Positions 46,651-59,100 of a stretch of DNA of 64,000 nucleotides are shown one piece after another; positions within the stretch are counted from its first letter, which is position 1, and every line of letters begins with the position of its first letter. The notes beneath the pieces are model-generated. The model had not been told where the DNA came from, made no database searches, and saw only the letters and a program-made list of their open reading frames with translations. The DNA lies in NCBI GenBank assembly GCA_038240015.1, contig JBBSEF010000010.1:1-64000 (forward strand). The letters run 5' to 3'. The position numbers and the translations under genes were made by a program. The stretch is from CAHJXF01 sp038240015 (GTDB lineage: Bacteria > Pseudomonadota > Gammaproteobacteria > Burkholderiales > Burkholderiaceae_D).

Positions 46651-48081
46651 ATGAATTTTGTCTGGACCGTTGCCGCATTCTTTGCCGCGCTCGGACCCTT
46701 GATCGTGTTTCACGAACTCGGCCATTACGCGGTCGCGCGTCTGTGCGGCGTGAAGGTGCTGCGCTTTTCGGTCGGCTTCGGTCGTCCGTTGTTGAAGTGG
46801 GTGCGCGGGCGCGACAAGACCGAGTGGGTGCTCGCGGCGATTCCTTTCGGCGGCTATGTCGCGATGCTCGACGAGCGCGAGATGAAAGTTGATCCGCAGG
46901 CCGCGCCGATTCCCGAGAGCGATCTGCGGCGCGCGTTCAATCGGCAGTCGGTTGCCAAGCGCATCGTGATCGTTGCCGCCGGACCGTTCGCGAATCTGCT
47001 ACTTGCGGTGCTGCTGTACGCGGGCGTGAACATGGTCGGCGTCGACGAGCCGCGCGCGATGTTCTCGACGCCAGGCGCGAGCAGCGCGCTCGCGCAGGCC
47101 GGTATCGATGCGCCGTTCGAAGTGACCGCGCTCGATGACGATGCGATTCGATCGATCGTCGATTTGCGTTGGCGCCTCCTGAAGATTGGCGTCGATCACG
47201 GGTCGGCGCTGCTGCAGGTCAGACGAGTCGATCAGCCGGCCGACACAGGCCGCCGCGTGACTCTCGACCTCGCGCGCTTCGAGACCAAGGACCTCGAAAC
47301 CGACTTCATGCAGAAACTCGGGCTCGCGCTCTTGCGACCCAAGCCCACGATACGCGACGTCGCCGACGCCAGCGGCCCCGCGGCCCTCGCGGGTTTGAAA
47401 CGCGGCGACCGCGTCGTGTCGATCGATGGCAAGGCGATCGACGACGTCGACGCGCTTCAGCACATCGTCGGCGCCTCACCAGGCAAGAAACTCCAGTTCG
47501 TGATCGAGCGCAACGGGGCGATGGTGACGACATCGGTCACGCCGATCGCCGCTGCCGTCGCGGCGTCGAGCACCCCGCCCAGCGCCGCGTCCGGTCCCGC
47601 GCCGAGCACTGCAGCGGCCCCCGCGACAATGGGACGCATCGGCGTTCAGTTGGGTGCCCAGCTTCAGACGGTGCGCGTGCATTACGGTCCGTTGGAAGCG
47701 GTCGCACACGGCGCCGTGCAGACATGGGACCTGTGCGTGTTCTCGGTTCGGATGATCGGCAAGATGCTGTCGGGCGAGATCTCGCTCAAGAACATCAGCG
47801 GGCCGGTGACGATCGCCGATTACGCGGGCCAGTCGGCGCGACTCGGGCCGCTGGCCTTCATCAGCTTCGTCGCTTTCATCAGCATCAGTCTGGGCGTGAT
47901 GAACCTGCTGCCCGTGCCGATGCTCGATGGAGGTCATTTGCTGTATTATTTCGCCGAAATTGTCAGGGGGCGCCCGCCATCCGAACGGTTTCTCGAATGG
48001 AGTCAGCGGGCAGGCATGTTCCTCCTTGCGGGCTTGATGGTCGTAGCGCTGTTCAACGACGTCGTGCGCTTGCTGTCGTGA
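46651..48081 (+). CDS. rseP: RIP zinc metalloprotease RseP
   Basis: Site-2 intramembrane protease in the sigma-E envelope stress response. 476 residues: zinc motif HELGH (His21, Glu22, His25) in the first membrane helix, periplasmic PDZ region with ASGPAALAGLKRGDRV, and the second catalytic motif NLLPVPMLDGGH. About 30 residues rich in Ala, Ser and Pro (roughly 303-328) follow the PDZ domain and look like a flexible linker. Upstream of bamA, as in most proteobacteria. Confidence 0.95.
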   Translation: MNFVWTVAAFFAALGPLIVFHELGHYAVARLCGVKVLRFSVGFGRPLLKWVRGRDKTEWVLAAIPFGGYVAMLDEREMKVDPQAAPIPESDLRRAFNRQSVAKRIVIVAAGPFANLLLAVLLYAGVNMVGVDEPRAMFSTPGASSALAQAGIDAPFEVTALDDDAIRSIVDLRWRLLKIGVDHGSALLQVRRVDQPADTGRRVTLDLARFETKDLETDFMQKLGLALLRPKPTIRDVADASGPAALAGLKRGDRVVSIDGKAIDDVDALQHIVGASPGKKLQFVIERNGAMVTTSVTPIAAAVAASSTPPSAASGPAPSTAAAPATMGRIGVQLGAQLQTVRVHYGPLEAVAHGAVQTWDLCVFSVRMIGKMLSGEISLKNISGPVTIADYAGQSARLGPLAFISFVAFISISLGVMNLLPVPMLDGGHLLYYFAEIVRGRPPSERFLEWSQRAGMFLLAGLMVVALFNDVVRLLS

Positions 48082-48180
48082 GCGATCGTGAACAGGCAGG
48101 TCGCGCGTGAATGGCTGCGTCGCGCGATCCTCTCGCGCTTGTGGTTCCCTCCCAGCATTTTCGACCCCACGCATCTCTTG

Positions 48181-50520
48181 ATGACGAAATCCCGTTTGTT
48201 GCGCTTCACGCGCTTTCCGCGCTTTCAATTCCGTCCTCTCGGCATCGCGGCTGCCTTGATCGCTTCAGGCGTCGGCGCATTTGCGACGCATGCGGCACAT
48301 GCGTTCGAGCCCTTCGTGGTTCGTGACATACGCGTCGAAGGCATACAGCGCACCGATGCGGGCACGGTCTTCAGTTATCTGCCGGTCAAGGTCGGCGAAA
48401 CCTTCACCGATGAGAAAGCCACCGCGGCGCTGAAGGCGCTCTATGCGACCGGCTTCTTCAAGGACGTGCGCATCGACGTCGACCGCGACGTACTGGTGGT
48501 CGTGATCGATGAACGTCCCGCGATCGCAGGCATAGAGTTCACGGGCTTGAAGGAGTTCGACAAGGACACCTTGAAGAAGGCGTTGAAGGACATCGGCCTT
48601 TCCGAGACGGCGATCTTCGACAAGGCGAACCTCGATCGCGCAGAGCAGGAGTTGAAGCGTCAATACCTCACGCGCGGCAAGTACGGCGCGCAGGTGACGA
48701 CCACGGTCACGCCGCTCGAACGCAATCGCGTCAACATCACCTTCAACATCGACGAAGGCGACGTCGCGACGATCAAGCAGATTCATTTCGTCGGCAACAA
48801 GGCGTTTTCGGAAAAGACGCTGATCAAGGAACTGGCGTTGACGACACCGGGTTGGTTCACCTGGTACACCAAGAGCGATCAGTATTCCAAGCAGAAGCTC
48901 GGCGGCGACCTCGAGACCTTGCGCTCGTATTACCTCAACCGCGGCTATCTCGAGTTCAACGTCGAATCCACGCAGGTATCGATCACGCCCGACAAGAAAG
49001 ACATCTACATCACGGTCAACATCAGCGAGGGAGAGAAGTACACCGTCTCGGACGTGAAGATCGCCGGTGAGGCGCTGGTCACTGAAGAAGAGTTGAAGAA
49101 GCTCATCAAGATCAAGGCGGGCGAAACCTATTCGGGAGAAAAGCTGACCGAGTCGACCAAGGCGATCCAGGACCGGCTCGGCGCGCTCGGCTATGCGTTC
49201 GCCAATGCCAACGCCGCGCCCGAATTGAATCGCGAGCAGCACACGGTGGCCTTCACGATCTTCGTCGATCCGGGCCGTCGCGTGTACGTGCGCCGCATCA
49301 ACGTCAACGGCAACACCAAGACGCGCGACGAAGTCGTGCGGCGCGAGTTGCGTCAGGCCGAGGGCGGTTGGTACGACGTCGATGCGATCAAGTTGTCGAA
49401 GGAACGACTCGAGCGGCTGGCTTACTTCAAGGAAGTCAACCTGGAGACGCCGCAGGTCTCCGGCACCAACGACCAGGTCGATGTCAACCTCGCAGTGGTC
49501 GAAAAGCCGACCGGCAGCTTCAACGTCGGCGCAGGCTTCGCGCGGCAGGAAGGCGTGATACTCACCACCTCGGTGCTGCAGGATAATCTGTTCGGCAGCG
49601 GCCAGAACGTCGGCCTGAGCCTGAACACGAGCAAGCTCAATCGCACCGCGGCGTTGTCGACCACCAATCCCTATTTCACCGACAACGGCGTGTCGCGAAC
49701 GTTAGACATCTTCTATCGCACCACCACTCCTTCGACCATCAGCCTGGGCGACTACACGTTGAAGACCGCGGGGTCCGGCGTGACGTTCGGCGTGCCGTTC
49801 ACCGAATACGATACCGTCTTCTTCGGCGCGCGCTTCGAGCACACGCGTATCGATCTGACCGCGACCAGTCCGTTGGCGTACGTCAACTACGTGGCGACCT
49901 TCGGCCCGTCGACCAATGCGTTGACCGGAACCATCGGTTGGCAGCGCGACAGCCGCGACAGCGCGATCACCGCCACCAGGGGCCGCTATCAGCGCGCCAA
50001 TTTCGAATCGACCTTGCCCGCCGGACAGCTTCGCTATTACCGTGCGACCTATCAGCAAACTTATTACTATCCGATCATCAAGGACTACACGCTGTCGCTC
50101 AATGGCGAAATCGATATCGGTCACGGATACGGCGGACGTCCGCTGCCGGTGTTCAAGAATTTTTACGCAGGCGGCATCGGGTCGATCCGCGGATACGAAA
50201 CCAGCTCGATCGGTCCGCGCGATCCGAATGGCGATCCGATCGGCGGCGCCAAGCGATTCAACGGCAACATCGAGTTGCTCTTCCCGCTGCCGGGGACGGG
50301 CAAGGACCGCGCATTCCGCGGCTTCACGTTCATCGATTCGGCCGCGGTGTATGCCGAAAAAGCGCGCATCACGTCAACCGGCCTGAGGTACTCGACCGGC
50401 TTCGGCATCAATTGGCTTTCACCGATCGGCGCGCTGCGGCTCTCCTACGCGATTCCCTTGAAGACCAAGCCGGACGATCGACTGCAACGTCTTCAATTCA
50501 CCATCGGCAACAGCTTTTAA
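48181..50520 (+). CDS. bamA: Outer membrane protein assembly factor BamA
   Basis: Central barrel of the BAM complex. 779 residues from the ATG at 48181. A signal peptide with a hydrophobic core ([15 protein letters not shown]) ends at AHA before [13 protein letters not shown]. Five POTRA domains span about residues 40-440, followed by the 16-strand barrel with the lid-lock motif region YFYPIIKDY-like [10 protein letters not shown] and [10 protein letters not shown] (the VRGF-type loop 6 motif), ending in the aromatic C-terminal residue Phe (GNSF). The frame starts 31 codons earlier but that part is not a signal peptide. Confidence 0.95.
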   Translation: MTKSRLLRFTRFPRFQFRPLGIAAALIASGVGAFATHAAHAFEPFVVRDIRVEGIQRTDAGTVFSYLPVKVGETFTDEKATAALKALYATGFFKDVRIDVDRDVLVVVIDERPAIAGIEFTGLKEFDKDTLKKALKDIGLSETAIFDKANLDRAEQELKRQYLTRGKYGAQVTTTVTPLERNRVNITFNIDEGDVATIKQIHFVGNKAFSEKTLIKELALTTPGWFTWYTKSDQYSKQKLGGDLETLRSYYLNRGYLEFNVESTQVSITPDKKDIYITVNISEGEKYTVSDVKIAGEALVTEEELKKLIKIKAGETYSGEKLTESTKAIQDRLGALGYAFANANAAPELNREQHTVAFTIFVDPGRRVYVRRINVNGNTKTRDEVVRRELRQAEGGWYDVDAIKLSKERLERLAYFKEVNLETPQVSGTNDQVDVNLAVVEKPTGSFNVGAGFARQEGVILTTSVLQDNLFGSGQNVGLSLNTSKLNRTAALSTTNPYFTDNGVSRTLDIFYRTTTPSTISLGDYTLKTAGSGVTFGVPFTEYDTVFFGARFEHTRIDLTATSPLAYVNYVATFGPSTNALTGTIGWQRDSRDSAITATRGRYQRANFESTLPAGQLRYYRATYQQTYYYPIIKDYTLSLNGEIDIGHGYGGRPLPVFKNFYAGGIGSIRGYETSSIGPRDPNGDPIGGAKRFNGNIELLFPLPGTGKDRAFRGFTFIDSAAVYAEKARITSTGLRYSTGFGINWLSPIGALRLSYAIPLKTKPDDRLQRLQFTIGNSF

Positions 50521-50617
50521 TTTCTTGGACCGTTCGACACAAACCGTGAACGATCTCGGGCCCATCGAGTCGGTGGACACTCGTGGCAAAATCATTTTTT
50601 CGCACAAAGGTTTCTCC

Positions 50618-51139
50618 ATGGAAATTCGATTCATTCGACGATTGATCCCAGGCCTCGCGACATTCGCGTTCGTCGCAGCGATGCAACCCGCGGTCGCGCA
50701 GGAGAATTCGAAGCTCGGGTTCGTCAGCCTCGATCGCATTCTGCGTGACTCGACGCCGGCTAAGGCCGCGCAGTCCAAGCTCGAAGCCGAGTTCTCCAAG
50801 CGACAGAAAGATCTTCAGGACGCAAGCAATCGGCTGAAGGCCACGGCCGACAAGCTGGACAAGGACGCACCGGTACTGTCAGAGGGCGACCGGGCCCGGC
50901 GCCAGCGCGAACTGGCCGATCTGGACAAGGACTTTCAACGTCGCCAGCGCGAGTTCAACGAAGACATCAACCAGCGCAAGAACGAAGAGCTGGCGAGCGT
51001 CGTCGAGCGCGCCAACAAGGTGATCCGGCAGATCGCCGAGGGCGAAAAGTACGACATCGTGTTTCAGGACGCGGTCTACGTGAACCCGCGCATCGACATC
51101 ACCGACAAGGTGTTGAAGACGCTCAACGCGACCAAGTAA
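50618..51139 (+). CDS. skp: Periplasmic chaperone Skp/OmpH
   Basis: Holds unfolded outer membrane proteins for BamA. 173 residues from ATG 50618 (AAAGG upstream). The signal peptide ends at AVAQ before [14 protein letters not shown]. Long amphipathic helices follow, rich in Lys, Arg, Glu and Gln, forming the tentacles; the C-terminal VDITDKVL-like [12 protein letters not shown] is typical. The upstream in-frame extension to 50525 is not conserved. Located directly between bamA and lpxD. Confidence 0.93.
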   Translation: MEIRFIRRLIPGLATFAFVAAMQPAVAQENSKLGFVSLDRILRDSTPAKAAQSKLEAEFSKRQKDLQDASNRLKATADKLDKDAPVLSEGDRARRQRELADLDKDFQRRQREFNEDINQRKNEELASVVERANKVIRQIAEGEKYDIVFQDAVYVNPRIDITDKVLKTLNATK

Positions 51140-51165
51140 TCGTGATGCGGGAGCGACGTGATGCC

Positions 51166-52236
51166 ATGCCCGCACGATTCACGCTGAGGGAATTGGTCGA
51201 TCGCTTCGGCGGCGCGTGCGGTGGCGATCTCGAGCGAAGCGTGGTGGGTTTCGCCGCACTCGAAGATGCAACACCCGAGCATCTCGCTTTCGTGACGGCC
51301 GCTCGCTATCGAGGCGCGATCGCGTCCTCGTCGGCCGCGGCGGTACTGGTCAGCGACAAGGACGCCGAGCATCTCGCATCGCAGTCCGAACGTCTGTGGA
51401 TCTGCGGCGATCCCTATTTGATGTTCGCGCGCATCGCGCAATTCATCGAGGCGGCCAATCGGGCGGAGCAGGTGCATGGCGTCGATCCTCTGGCCACTGT
51501 CGACCCGAGCGCGCGTATCGACCCGAGCGCACGGATCGACCCTCACGCGTCGATCGGCGCCAACGTCGTGATCGGTGCGCAAGTGCGGGTCGGCGCGGGC
51601 TCGGTCGTCGGAGAGGGATGCACCATAGCCGAAGCGACGTTGATCTACCCGCGGGTCGTTGTCTATCCGCGCTGCTCGATCGGAGCGCGCTGCATCGTTC
51701 ACTCGGGCGCGGTGATCGGCGCCGACGGTTTCGGCTTCGCTCGGGATGGACCGCGCTGGGTCAAGATTCCGCAAACGGGCGGCGTGACGATCGGAGACGA
51801 TGTCGAGATCGGCGCGAACACCACCATCGATCGCGGCGCCTTGAGCGACACGCGCATCGCGAACGGCGTCAAGCTCGACAACCAGATCCAGATTGGACAC
51901 AACGTGCAGGTCGGCGAGGACACCATCATGGCCGCCTTCGTGGGCATCGCGGGCAGCGCGATCATCGGGCGCCGATGCATGATCGGCGGCGCGGCGCGCA
52001 TCATGGGGCATGTGGCGATCGTTGACGATGTGGTGGTGTCGACGCAGACTTTCGTGAGCCGCTCGATCACCAAGGCAGGCCAATACACCGGCTACTATCC
52101 GATGTCGGAGCACGTGGCATTCGAGAAGAGCGCCGCGGTGTTGCGGCGCCTCGATGGTTTGCGTGACCGCGTTCGGACACTTGAAGCCGCAACAGGTCAG
52201 ACTCGAAATTCGGCAGAGCCCGAAAGCCCCGCATGA
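51166..52236 (+). CDS. lpxD: UDP-3-O-acylglucosamine N-acyltransferase LpxD
   Basis: Third step of lipid A synthesis. With the ATG at 51166 the protein has 356 residues and starts [19 protein letters not shown] 51142 and ATG 51145 are alternatives. An N-terminal uridine-binding domain precedes a left-handed beta-helix of hexapeptide repeats (DPSARI units) and a C-terminal helix. His245 in QIGHNVQVG corresponds to the catalytic base. The stop overlaps fabZ by 4 bp. Confidence 0.95.
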   Translation: MPARFTLRELVDRFGGACGGDLERSVVGFAALEDATPEHLAFVTAARYRGAIASSSAAAVLVSDKDAEHLASQSERLWICGDPYLMFARIAQFIEAANRAEQVHGVDPLATVDPSARIDPSARIDPHASIGANVVIGAQVRVGAGSVVGEGCTIAEATLIYPRVVVYPRCSIGARCIVHSGAVIGADGFGFARDGPRWVKIPQTGGVTIGDDVEIGANTTIDRGALSDTRIANGVKLDNQIQIGHNVQVGEDTIMAAFVGIAGSAIIGRRCMIGGAARIMGHVAIVDDVVVSTQTFVSRSITKAGQYTGYYPMSEHVAFEKSAAVLRRLDGLRDRVRTLEAATGQTRNSAEPESPA

Positions 52237-52688
52237 CGACCCTCGACATCCATCAGATCCTCAAACATTTGCCGCATCGCTTTCCGATGCTGCTGGTCGA
52301 TCGCGTGCTCGAGTGCGAAGCGGGCAAGTCCATCAGGGCGTTGAAGAACGTCACCATCAACGAACCGTTTTTTCCCGGCCACTATCCGCACAGTCCAGTG
52401 ATGCCCGGCGTGCTCGTGATCGAGGCGCTGGCGCAGGCGGCTGCGATCCTGTCGTTCGTGACGATGGGCACCCGACCCAACGACAAGTCGATGTATTACT
52501 TCGTCGGCATCGACCGCGCGCGTTTCAAGAAGCCGGTGCTGCCGGGCGATCAACTGATCCTCGAGGTGTCGTTGACCCGTTCGATGCGCGGCATGTGGAA
52601 GTATGCGGCGACCGCGAGAGTCGACGGGCTCGTCGCCGCCCAAGCGGAACTCATGTGCGCGTACAAGATGGTCGGCGAAGAAGCGTAG
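52233..52688 (+). CDS. fabZ: 3-hydroxyacyl-ACP dehydratase FabZ
   Basis: Dehydrates beta-hydroxyacyl-ACP in fatty acid synthesis. The 151-residue hot-dog protein has [13 protein letters not shown], the active-site region [15 protein letters not shown] with the conserved His, and the catalytic Glu in IEALAQAAA. It competes for hydroxyacyl-ACP with LpxA and LpxD, its neighbours in the operon. Confidence 0.97.
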   Translation: MTTLDIHQILKHLPHRFPMLLVDRVLECEAGKSIRALKNVTINEPFFPGHYPHSPVMPGVLVIEALAQAAAILSFVTMGTRPNDKSMYYFVGIDRARFKKPVLPGDQLILEVSLTRSMRGMWKYAATARVDGLVAAQAELMCAYKMVGEEA

Positions 52689-52699
52689 GGTCGCGCGCG

Positions 52700-53500
52700 A
52701 TGGTTCGCATTCACCCGACTGCGCTGGTCGATCCACGCGCGCAGCTCGCCGATGATGTCGAGATCGGCGCCTACAGCGTGATCGGACCGCACGTGGCGAT
52801 CGGTCCCGGTACGCGCATCGCGGCGCATGTCGTCATCGAAGGACACACGCGGATCGGCGCGCGCAATCGCATCGCCGCGTTCAATGCGATCGGCGGCGAA
52901 CCGCAGGACAAGAAGTACGCCGGCGAAGCCACGCGTCTCACCATCGGCGACGACAACCTGATCCGCGAGTACTGCACGCTCAACATCGGCACCGAGCAGG
53001 GCGGCGGCGTGACGCGCTTGGGCAACGACAACTGGATCATGGCCTACGTGCATCTCGCGCACGATTGCCAGGTCGGCGACCACACCATCTTTGCCAACAA
53101 GGCGCAACTCGCGGGGCACTGCGAAGTCGGCGATTGGGCGATTCTCGGCGGCGACACCGGAGTCCATCAGTTCGTGCGCATCGGCGCGCATGCGATCACC
53201 GGCATCGGAACCATGCTGCGGCAGGACGTGCCGCCGTTCACGATGGTCAGCGGCGATCCGGCCACGCCTCACGGCATCAATGTCGAAGGTCTCAAGCGTC
53301 GCGGCTTCGATGCGCCGGTGATCGCGGCTCTGCGGCTCGCGTACAGAAACCTGTACCGAAGAGGGTTCACGCTGATCGACGCGCGCGCGGCGATCGCCGC
53401 ACAAGCGGCCGCGCATGAAACCCACGAGGCCGACTCGGCCGATGCGTTGCGCACCCTGAACAGCTTTCTCGGTTCGGCCGCTCGCGGCATCGTCCGCTGA
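52700..53500 (+). CDS. lpxA: UDP-N-acetylglucosamine acyltransferase LpxA
   Basis: First step of lipid A synthesis. 266 residues from the ATG at 52700 (MVRIHPTALVDPRAQL). The hexapeptide beta-helix includes the catalytic His121 in VHLAHDCQVG and the acyl-length region HQFVRIGAHA; a helical C-terminal domain follows. Eleven bases separate it from fabZ and 17 from lpxB. Confidence 0.97.
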   Translation: MVRIHPTALVDPRAQLADDVEIGAYSVIGPHVAIGPGTRIAAHVVIEGHTRIGARNRIAAFNAIGGEPQDKKYAGEATRLTIGDDNLIREYCTLNIGTEQGGGVTRLGNDNWIMAYVHLAHDCQVGDHTIFANKAQLAGHCEVGDWAILGGDTGVHQFVRIGAHAITGIGTMLRQDVPPFTMVSGDPATPHGINVEGLKRRGFDAPVIAALRLAYRNLYRRGFTLIDARAAIAAQAAAHETHEADSADALRTLNSFLGSAARGIVR

Positions 53501-53517
53501 TTGCGTCGACACCGGCT

Positions 53518-54681
53518 ATGAGCGTTCCGGTTGCGATGGTTGCCGGCGAAGCATCCGGCGATTTGCTTGCGGGTCTGCTGTTGTCGTCGTTGAAAGAACG
53601 CCTACCGCAACTCGCGGCCTACGGCATCGGCGGGCCGCGCATGGCCGAGCAAGGCTTTCGCAACGACTGGCCTGTCGACAAGCTCGCGGTGCGCGGCTAC
53701 GTCGAAGTGCTGCGTCATTATTTCGAGATCGCCGCCATCCGGAAAGAACTCAAGCGGCGATTGCTGGCCGCGCCGCCCGCCGCTTTCATCGGTATCGACG
53801 CACCCGATTTCAATCTCGATCTCGAACTGGCATTGCGCGAGGCGTGGCGTGGGCAGGGCAGGCCGGTGGTGCATTTCATCGGACCGTCGATCTGGGCGTG
53901 GCGCGGGAAGCGCATCGAGAAGATCAGGCGCGCGGTCGATCACATCCTCGTGTTGTTTCCCTTCGAGGAAGCGATCTATCGCGATGCGGGCATTGCGGCC
54001 ACGTATGTCGGGCATCCGCTCGCCGACGTGATCCCACTCGTGACCGATCGCGATGCGGCACGTGCCGCGCTCGGTCTACCGCGCGATGCGCGCATCGTCG
54101 CGCTGTTGCCGGGCAGTCGCCTGTCCGAAGTGCACTACATGGCGCGCACCTTCATCGACGCCGCTGTGCTTCTGTCCGGACGTCATCCCGACGTGCAGTT
54201 CGTCGTGCCGATGGCCAGCGCGAACGCGCGCCGCACGTTCGAAGCGATTCGCCGTGAGCGTCACGATGATCTGCCGTTGCGGATATTCGACGGGCATTCC
54301 CACGACATTCTTGCAGCTGCCGATGCCGTGCTCGTCGCGAGCGGCACGGCAACGCTCGAGACCGCGCTTTTCAAACGTCCGATGGTGATCGCATACAAGA
54401 TGGCGTCACTGACGGCGATGATGATGCGCCGCATGGGCTATCTTCCGTGGGTCGGCCTTCCCAACATCCTCGCGCGCGACATGGTCGTACCCGAATTTCT
54501 GCAAGAAGCAGCGACACCCGAAGCGCTCGCGCAGGCGCTCGACCATCAATTGTGCGACGACGCCAATCGTGGACAACTCGAAGAGCGCTTTCACGCGATG
54601 CACGAAAGCCTGCGTTGCAATACCGGCGAGCGCGCGGCCGCGGTGATCGCCGATCTGCTCGAACGCTCATCGATCGCATGA
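53518..54681 (+). CDS. lpxB: Lipid-A-disaccharide synthase LpxB
   Basis: GT19 glycosyltransferase joining UDP-diacylglucosamine and lipid X. The 387-residue protein starts with [17 protein letters not shown] and has [28 protein letters not shown] and [10 protein letters not shown], all standard family motifs. The stop overlaps rnhB by 4 bp. Confidence 0.96.
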   Translation: MSVPVAMVAGEASGDLLAGLLLSSLKERLPQLAAYGIGGPRMAEQGFRNDWPVDKLAVRGYVEVLRHYFEIAAIRKELKRRLLAAPPAAFIGIDAPDFNLDLELALREAWRGQGRPVVHFIGPSIWAWRGKRIEKIRRAVDHILVLFPFEEAIYRDAGIAATYVGHPLADVIPLVTDRDAARAALGLPRDARIVALLPGSRLSEVHYMARTFIDAAVLLSGRHPDVQFVVPMASANARRTFEAIRRERHDDLPLRIFDGHSHDILAAADAVLVASGTATLETALFKRPMVIAYKMASLTAMMMRRMGYLPWVGLPNILARDMVVPEFLQEAATPEALAQALDHQLCDDANRGQLEERFHAMHESLRCNTGERAAAVIADLLERSSIA

Positions 54682-55340
54682 CCCGCACCCGCTCCCTCTC
54701 GCTACGCTTCTTCACCACCGCCACGCGCGTATGCGGTGTCGATGAGGCCGGACGCGGACCGCTCGCCGGGCCGGTCTATGCGGCCGCCGTGATCCTCGAC
54801 CCGGCGCGACCGATCCGCGGCTTGCGCGATTCCAAGCAACTCACGGCGGCCGAACGCGAGCGCCTTGCACCTCGCATTCGCGAACGCGCGCTCGCATGGG
54901 CCGTGGCCTCGGCATCGGTCGAAGAGATCGACTGCATCAACATCCTGCAGGCGAGCCTGCTAGCGATGCAACGCGCGGTCGAAGCGCTGGCGATGCAGCC
55001 CGAGCACGTACTGGTCGACGGCAATTGCCTGCCCCGGCTCAACGTCACTTGCGACGCGATCGTGCAGGGCGACGCCAAGGTCGCCGCGATTTCGGCGGCG
55101 TCGATCTTGGCAAAGACCTCGCGCGATGCGCTGATGCACGCGTTGCATCACGAGCATCCGCAATACGGCTTCGATCAGCACGTCGGCTATGGAACGCCTC
55201 GGCACCTCGCGTCGCTGGCGCTGCACGGCCCGTCGATCATTCATCGACGCAGCTTCGCGCCGGTGCGCGTGCTGCTCGAAGCGCGGGGCATGACGATGCC
55301 GACACTGCTTCAGCCCGAGTCCGCTTGGAGCGAAGACTGA
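54678..55340 (+). CDS. rnhB: Ribonuclease HII
   Basis: Removes ribonucleotides and RNA from RNA:DNA hybrids. 220 residues; metal-binding Asp22 and Glu23 in [15 protein letters not shown], the glycine-rich RGPLAG loop that recognises the ribonucleotide, later Asp in VDGNC and the helix [12 protein letters not shown]. The ATG overlaps the lpxB stop; the longer frame to 54447 is antisense-type noise within lpxB. Confidence 0.95.
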   Translation: MTRTRSLSLRFFTTATRVCGVDEAGRGPLAGPVYAAAVILDPARPIRGLRDSKQLTAAERERLAPRIRERALAWAVASASVEEIDCINILQASLLAMQRAVEALAMQPEHVLVDGNCLPRLNVTCDAIVQGDAKVAAISAASILAKTSRDALMHALHHEHPQYGFDQHVGYGTPRHLASLALHGPSIIHRRSFAPVRVLLEARGMTMPTLLQPESAWSED

Positions 55341-56128
55341 AGGCCATCACATCGCGCGACAACGCGCTCTTCAAGACCCTGCGGCACATTGCGCATGACG
55401 CGTCGACGCGTCGAAAAGAAATGCTCGCGATGATCGAAGGCACGCATCTGTGCGAAGCCTTCCTCGAGACCGGTGCGCTGCCGCGCTACGCCGTGATCGG
55501 GCAATCGTCGATCGCACATCGCGAGGTCGCTGCGCTGATCACCGCGCTCGGCGACGGCGTGCCGGCTTCGCGCGTCCTGCTGCTCGACGACGCGCTGTTC
55601 CATGGGTTGAGCCAGCTCGTGCAAGGCATCGCGGTGCTCTTCGTGATCGACGCGCCGCGGCTTCCTGTTCCGGGTCGCATCGAACGATCGTGCGTGATGC
55701 TCGATCGCATCCAGGACCCGGGCAATGTCGGATCGATCCTGCGCAGCGCGGCCGCCGCGGGCATCGTCGATATCTATCTGTCGCTCGGATGCGCAAGCGC
55801 GTGGTCGCCGAAGGTACTGCGCGCGGGCATGGGCGCGCACTTTCATTTGCGCGCTCATGAGAACTGCGATTTGCAAAGCCTCGCGTCGCAAGCATCGATT
55901 GCACGCATCGCAACCGATGCATCGGCCACACGGTCGATCTACCAGGCTGACCTGACGAAGGACGTGGCGTGGCTGTTCGGCAATGAGGGGCAGGGGCTCG
56001 ATCCGGGGCTGATGGCCGGGGCGACTGCGCTTTCGATTCCGCAACCCGGAAAGATCGAGTCGCTCAATGTCGCGGCATCGGCTGCGGTTTGCTTTTTCGA
56101 GCAGATACGCCAGCGCGCTATGCGCTAA
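55325..56128 (+). CDS. SpoU/TrmH-family RNA 2'-O-methyltransferase
   Basis: 267 residues from a TTG at 55325 that overlaps the end of rnhB by 16 bp; the conserved part begins [21 protein letters not shown], so no ATG fits. An N-terminal L30e-like substrate domain is followed by the knotted SPOUT domain with motifs [26 protein letters not shown] and [14 protein letters not shown]. RlmB and TsnR-like enzymes share this pattern; the rRNA or tRNA target cannot be read from the sequence. Converges with the PAS/GGDEF/EAL gene. Confidence 0.88.
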   Translation: MERRLKAITSRDNALFKTLRHIAHDASTRRKEMLAMIEGTHLCEAFLETGALPRYAVIGQSSIAHREVAALITALGDGVPASRVLLLDDALFHGLSQLVQGIAVLFVIDAPRLPVPGRIERSCVMLDRIQDPGNVGSILRSAAAAGIVDIYLSLGCASAWSPKVLRAGMGAHFHLRAHENCDLQSLASQASIARIATDASATRSIYQADLTKDVAWLFGNEGQGLDPGLMAGATALSIPQPGKIESLNVAASAAVCFFEQIRQRAMR

Positions 56129-56147
56129 CGACCCCACAGCCGCGCGC

Positions 56148-59100
56148 CTAGATCTGCGAAAGCACAGTCTCTGCGTACTCGTGATTCAACAGCGTCTCGA
56201 TATCCTCGACCACGATCGCGGGCGAGAACAGGAAGCCCTGGTAGTAGTCGCAGCCCGAGACGCGCAGCGCCTGCAGCTGCAGTTCGTTTTCGACGCCTTC
56301 GGCCGTGGTCGACAGCTTGAGCCCGCGCGCGAGGCTGATCACCGACGTCGTGATCGCCGCATCGCCCGCATCGTGCAGCATGTCGCGGATGAAGCTCTGA
56401 TCGATCTTGAGGGTATCGACATCGAGCTGCTGAAGATGCGAAAGGCTGGAGAAGCCGGTACCGAAATCGTCGATGGCGATGCGCATGCCGCGATGCTTGA
56501 GATCGGCGATGACGTTGCGCGTGACACCGAGATCGAACAGCATGCTGGTTTCGGTGATCTCGACTTCGATGAAGCGGGGATCGACGCCGGTCTCTTCGAT
56601 GACGCGATCGACTTCGTCGATGAAGGTCGCGACCAGCAACTGATGCGCGGAGAAATTGATCGACAGCACGCCGATCGCGACACCGCGGTCCTGCCATTCG
56701 CGCAATTGGCTGCAGGCCTTGCGAAACACGTGCAGGCCGAGTTCGTGGATCAGCCCAGACTCTTCGGCGATGCCGATGAACTCCTTGGGCGACACCACGC
56801 CCAGCCGCGGATCGGTCCAGCGCAGCAGCGCTTCGGCGCCGACGATCTTGTTGTCGGAGACGCGCACGCGCGGCTGGAAGTAGAGGCGCAGCGCATCCTT
56901 GTTCAACGCCAGCTTGAGCGCGCCCTTGACCGCGCTGCGCCGCTCGCTGCGTTGAGCCAGCATCGCTGAGAAGAACTCGAAGCGATTCTTGCCGTTCTCC
57001 TTGGCGCGGTACATCGCGAGGTCCGCGCTGCGCACCAGCGACTCGGGTGCGCGGCCGTGATCGGGATACACCGCGATGCCGATCGAGGCAGCCACCGAGA
57101 GCCGCTGATTCTCGACGCGGATCGGCGTGCCCAGCGCGGTGATGATGCGCTGCGCGGTTTCGTGAGCGATCGCCTTGGGCCGGGCGTGCCCGATCACGAT
57201 CATGAATTCGTCGCCGCCGATGCGCGCGACTTCGTCCTCGGCGCGCACGCAATGACGCAGGATGCCGGCGATCTCCACGAGCATCAGATCGCCGACCCGA
57301 TGGCCGAGCGTGTCGTTGATGTTCTTGAAGTGATCGAGGTCGAGGAACAGCACCGCGACGCCGGTGTTCTGCTGGCGGGCGCGCTCGATGAATGCGCGCA
57401 AGGTCGGCTCGAGCGCGTTGCGATTCAAGAGCCGCGTGAGCGTGTCGCGTTGCGCGATCTCGGTCAGGCGTCGCTCGGCCTCGACTCTTTGCGAGACGTC
57501 CTGGATCAGGGCGAGTGAAGACGCGATGCCGCCTGCCGCATCGCGCAGCGCGGCGATATGCCACTCGCAAGTCACGCCCGACCCGTCGCGCCGACGCGTC
57601 TCGACGATATGCAGCCGGGTATTGCCGAGTGCGGTGTTCGGGTCGTTTTCATCGGGCAGAAAATCGCCCAGGAGATCGGCGTCGATCAGGCCCAGCTCCG
57701 CGAACGGCCGCTCGAACACTTCGTCGCGCCGCCATCCGAACAGCGCTTCGGCTTGCGACGACCAGCGCGTGACCCGCCTTTTTCCATCGAGCGTGAACGA
57801 AGCCAACGGCGTGTTCTCGAAGTGCGCGGTCAAGAGGCTGTTGGCCTGCTGCAGGGCGATCTCCTGCTTCTTGCGCGCCTGGATGTCGGTGGCGGTCGTG
57901 TAGAAGCCGGTGACGGCGCCGGATTCATCGCGCGTCGGGACATAGCGCAACAGCACCCAGCGGCGCGCGCCGTCGTGATAGCGCATCTCGCGTTCGTACT
58001 GCACTGCTTCGCCTTTCAACGCGGCCCGTATATACGGCTCGGCGAAGCGATAGTCGTCTTCGGGCATCAACTCGCGCATCGGCATGCCGATCAATTCATC
58101 GGCAGCGCGTGCGTACCAGGTCGTCGTCGTGTGGTTGACGAAACGTAGGCGCTCCTCGGTGTCGACGAAGCTGATCGGCAGTGCCACGCTGTCCATCGCG
58201 CGCTGCATCTCGCGCACCGACTCCTCGTAGGCAAGCTGCGCCTGCTTGGCGTCGCTGATGTCCTGCGCGACGAAGTAGACGCCTCGCGTCTTGCCGCTGC
58301 GATCCAGGTCAGGCAGCCAGTCGATCGAGATGTGGCGGTGCCCCGCGACCGGCTCGGGCAATTCGTGTTCGGTATGCATCTGCGCGCCTCGCAGTGCGAG
58401 CTCGAACGAAGGGTTCAGCAGCGCGGCGATGTCGCGGCCGAAGACGTCCGTGGCCGAGCGGCCGATGATGTCGTCCTTCGCGCGGCCGACGAAATCCCCA
58501 TACGCGCGATTGGAAAATTGATGGACCGCCTGCGGATCGATATAAGTCAGCGGCTGCGGAAAATTTTCGACGAACGCTTCGATCCATTGCTGCTGGCGCG
58601 CGCGCGTGTCCTCGGCGTTCTTCGAGTCGGTGATGTCGTAGCCGATGGCGTAGAGGCCGCGCGCGGCGCCGTCCTCGGCGAAATCGCCCACCAACGTGAT
58701 GCGCAGCCAGCGCATGTCGTTCGGATTGCCGGTGGCACGGCGTTCGAACTGGACGCGTTCGCCGCGAAGAGCGGCCTTTATGTGCGGCATGATCACGGCG
58801 ACGACTTCGGGCGTGAAGATGTCGTGCGGCGTCTTGCCGACCACGTCGTCGAGCGCGTGGATGCCGTAGTCCGAGAGAAAGCGCTGATTGCAATACTGAT
58901 AGCGCAACGACGCGTCGACGTAGCAAATCTGCGCGGGCAGGTTGTCGGTCAGAAAATGGATGCGCGCGTCGCGTTCGGACAGTGCGCGCTGTGAGCGCTT
59001 CTCATCTTCGATACTGCGCGAAATGACGTACAGACCTTCGACGGCGCCGCTCTCGCCGCGAAACGGCAGGTAGCGCATTTCGCGCCATTCCCGCGAGTGT

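Noticed and set aside
51487..51540. 18-bp repeats in lpxD (DPSARI units)
   Set aside because: These follow the six-residue periodicity of the left-handed beta-helix and are expected from protein structure, so I did not count them with the other microduplications.
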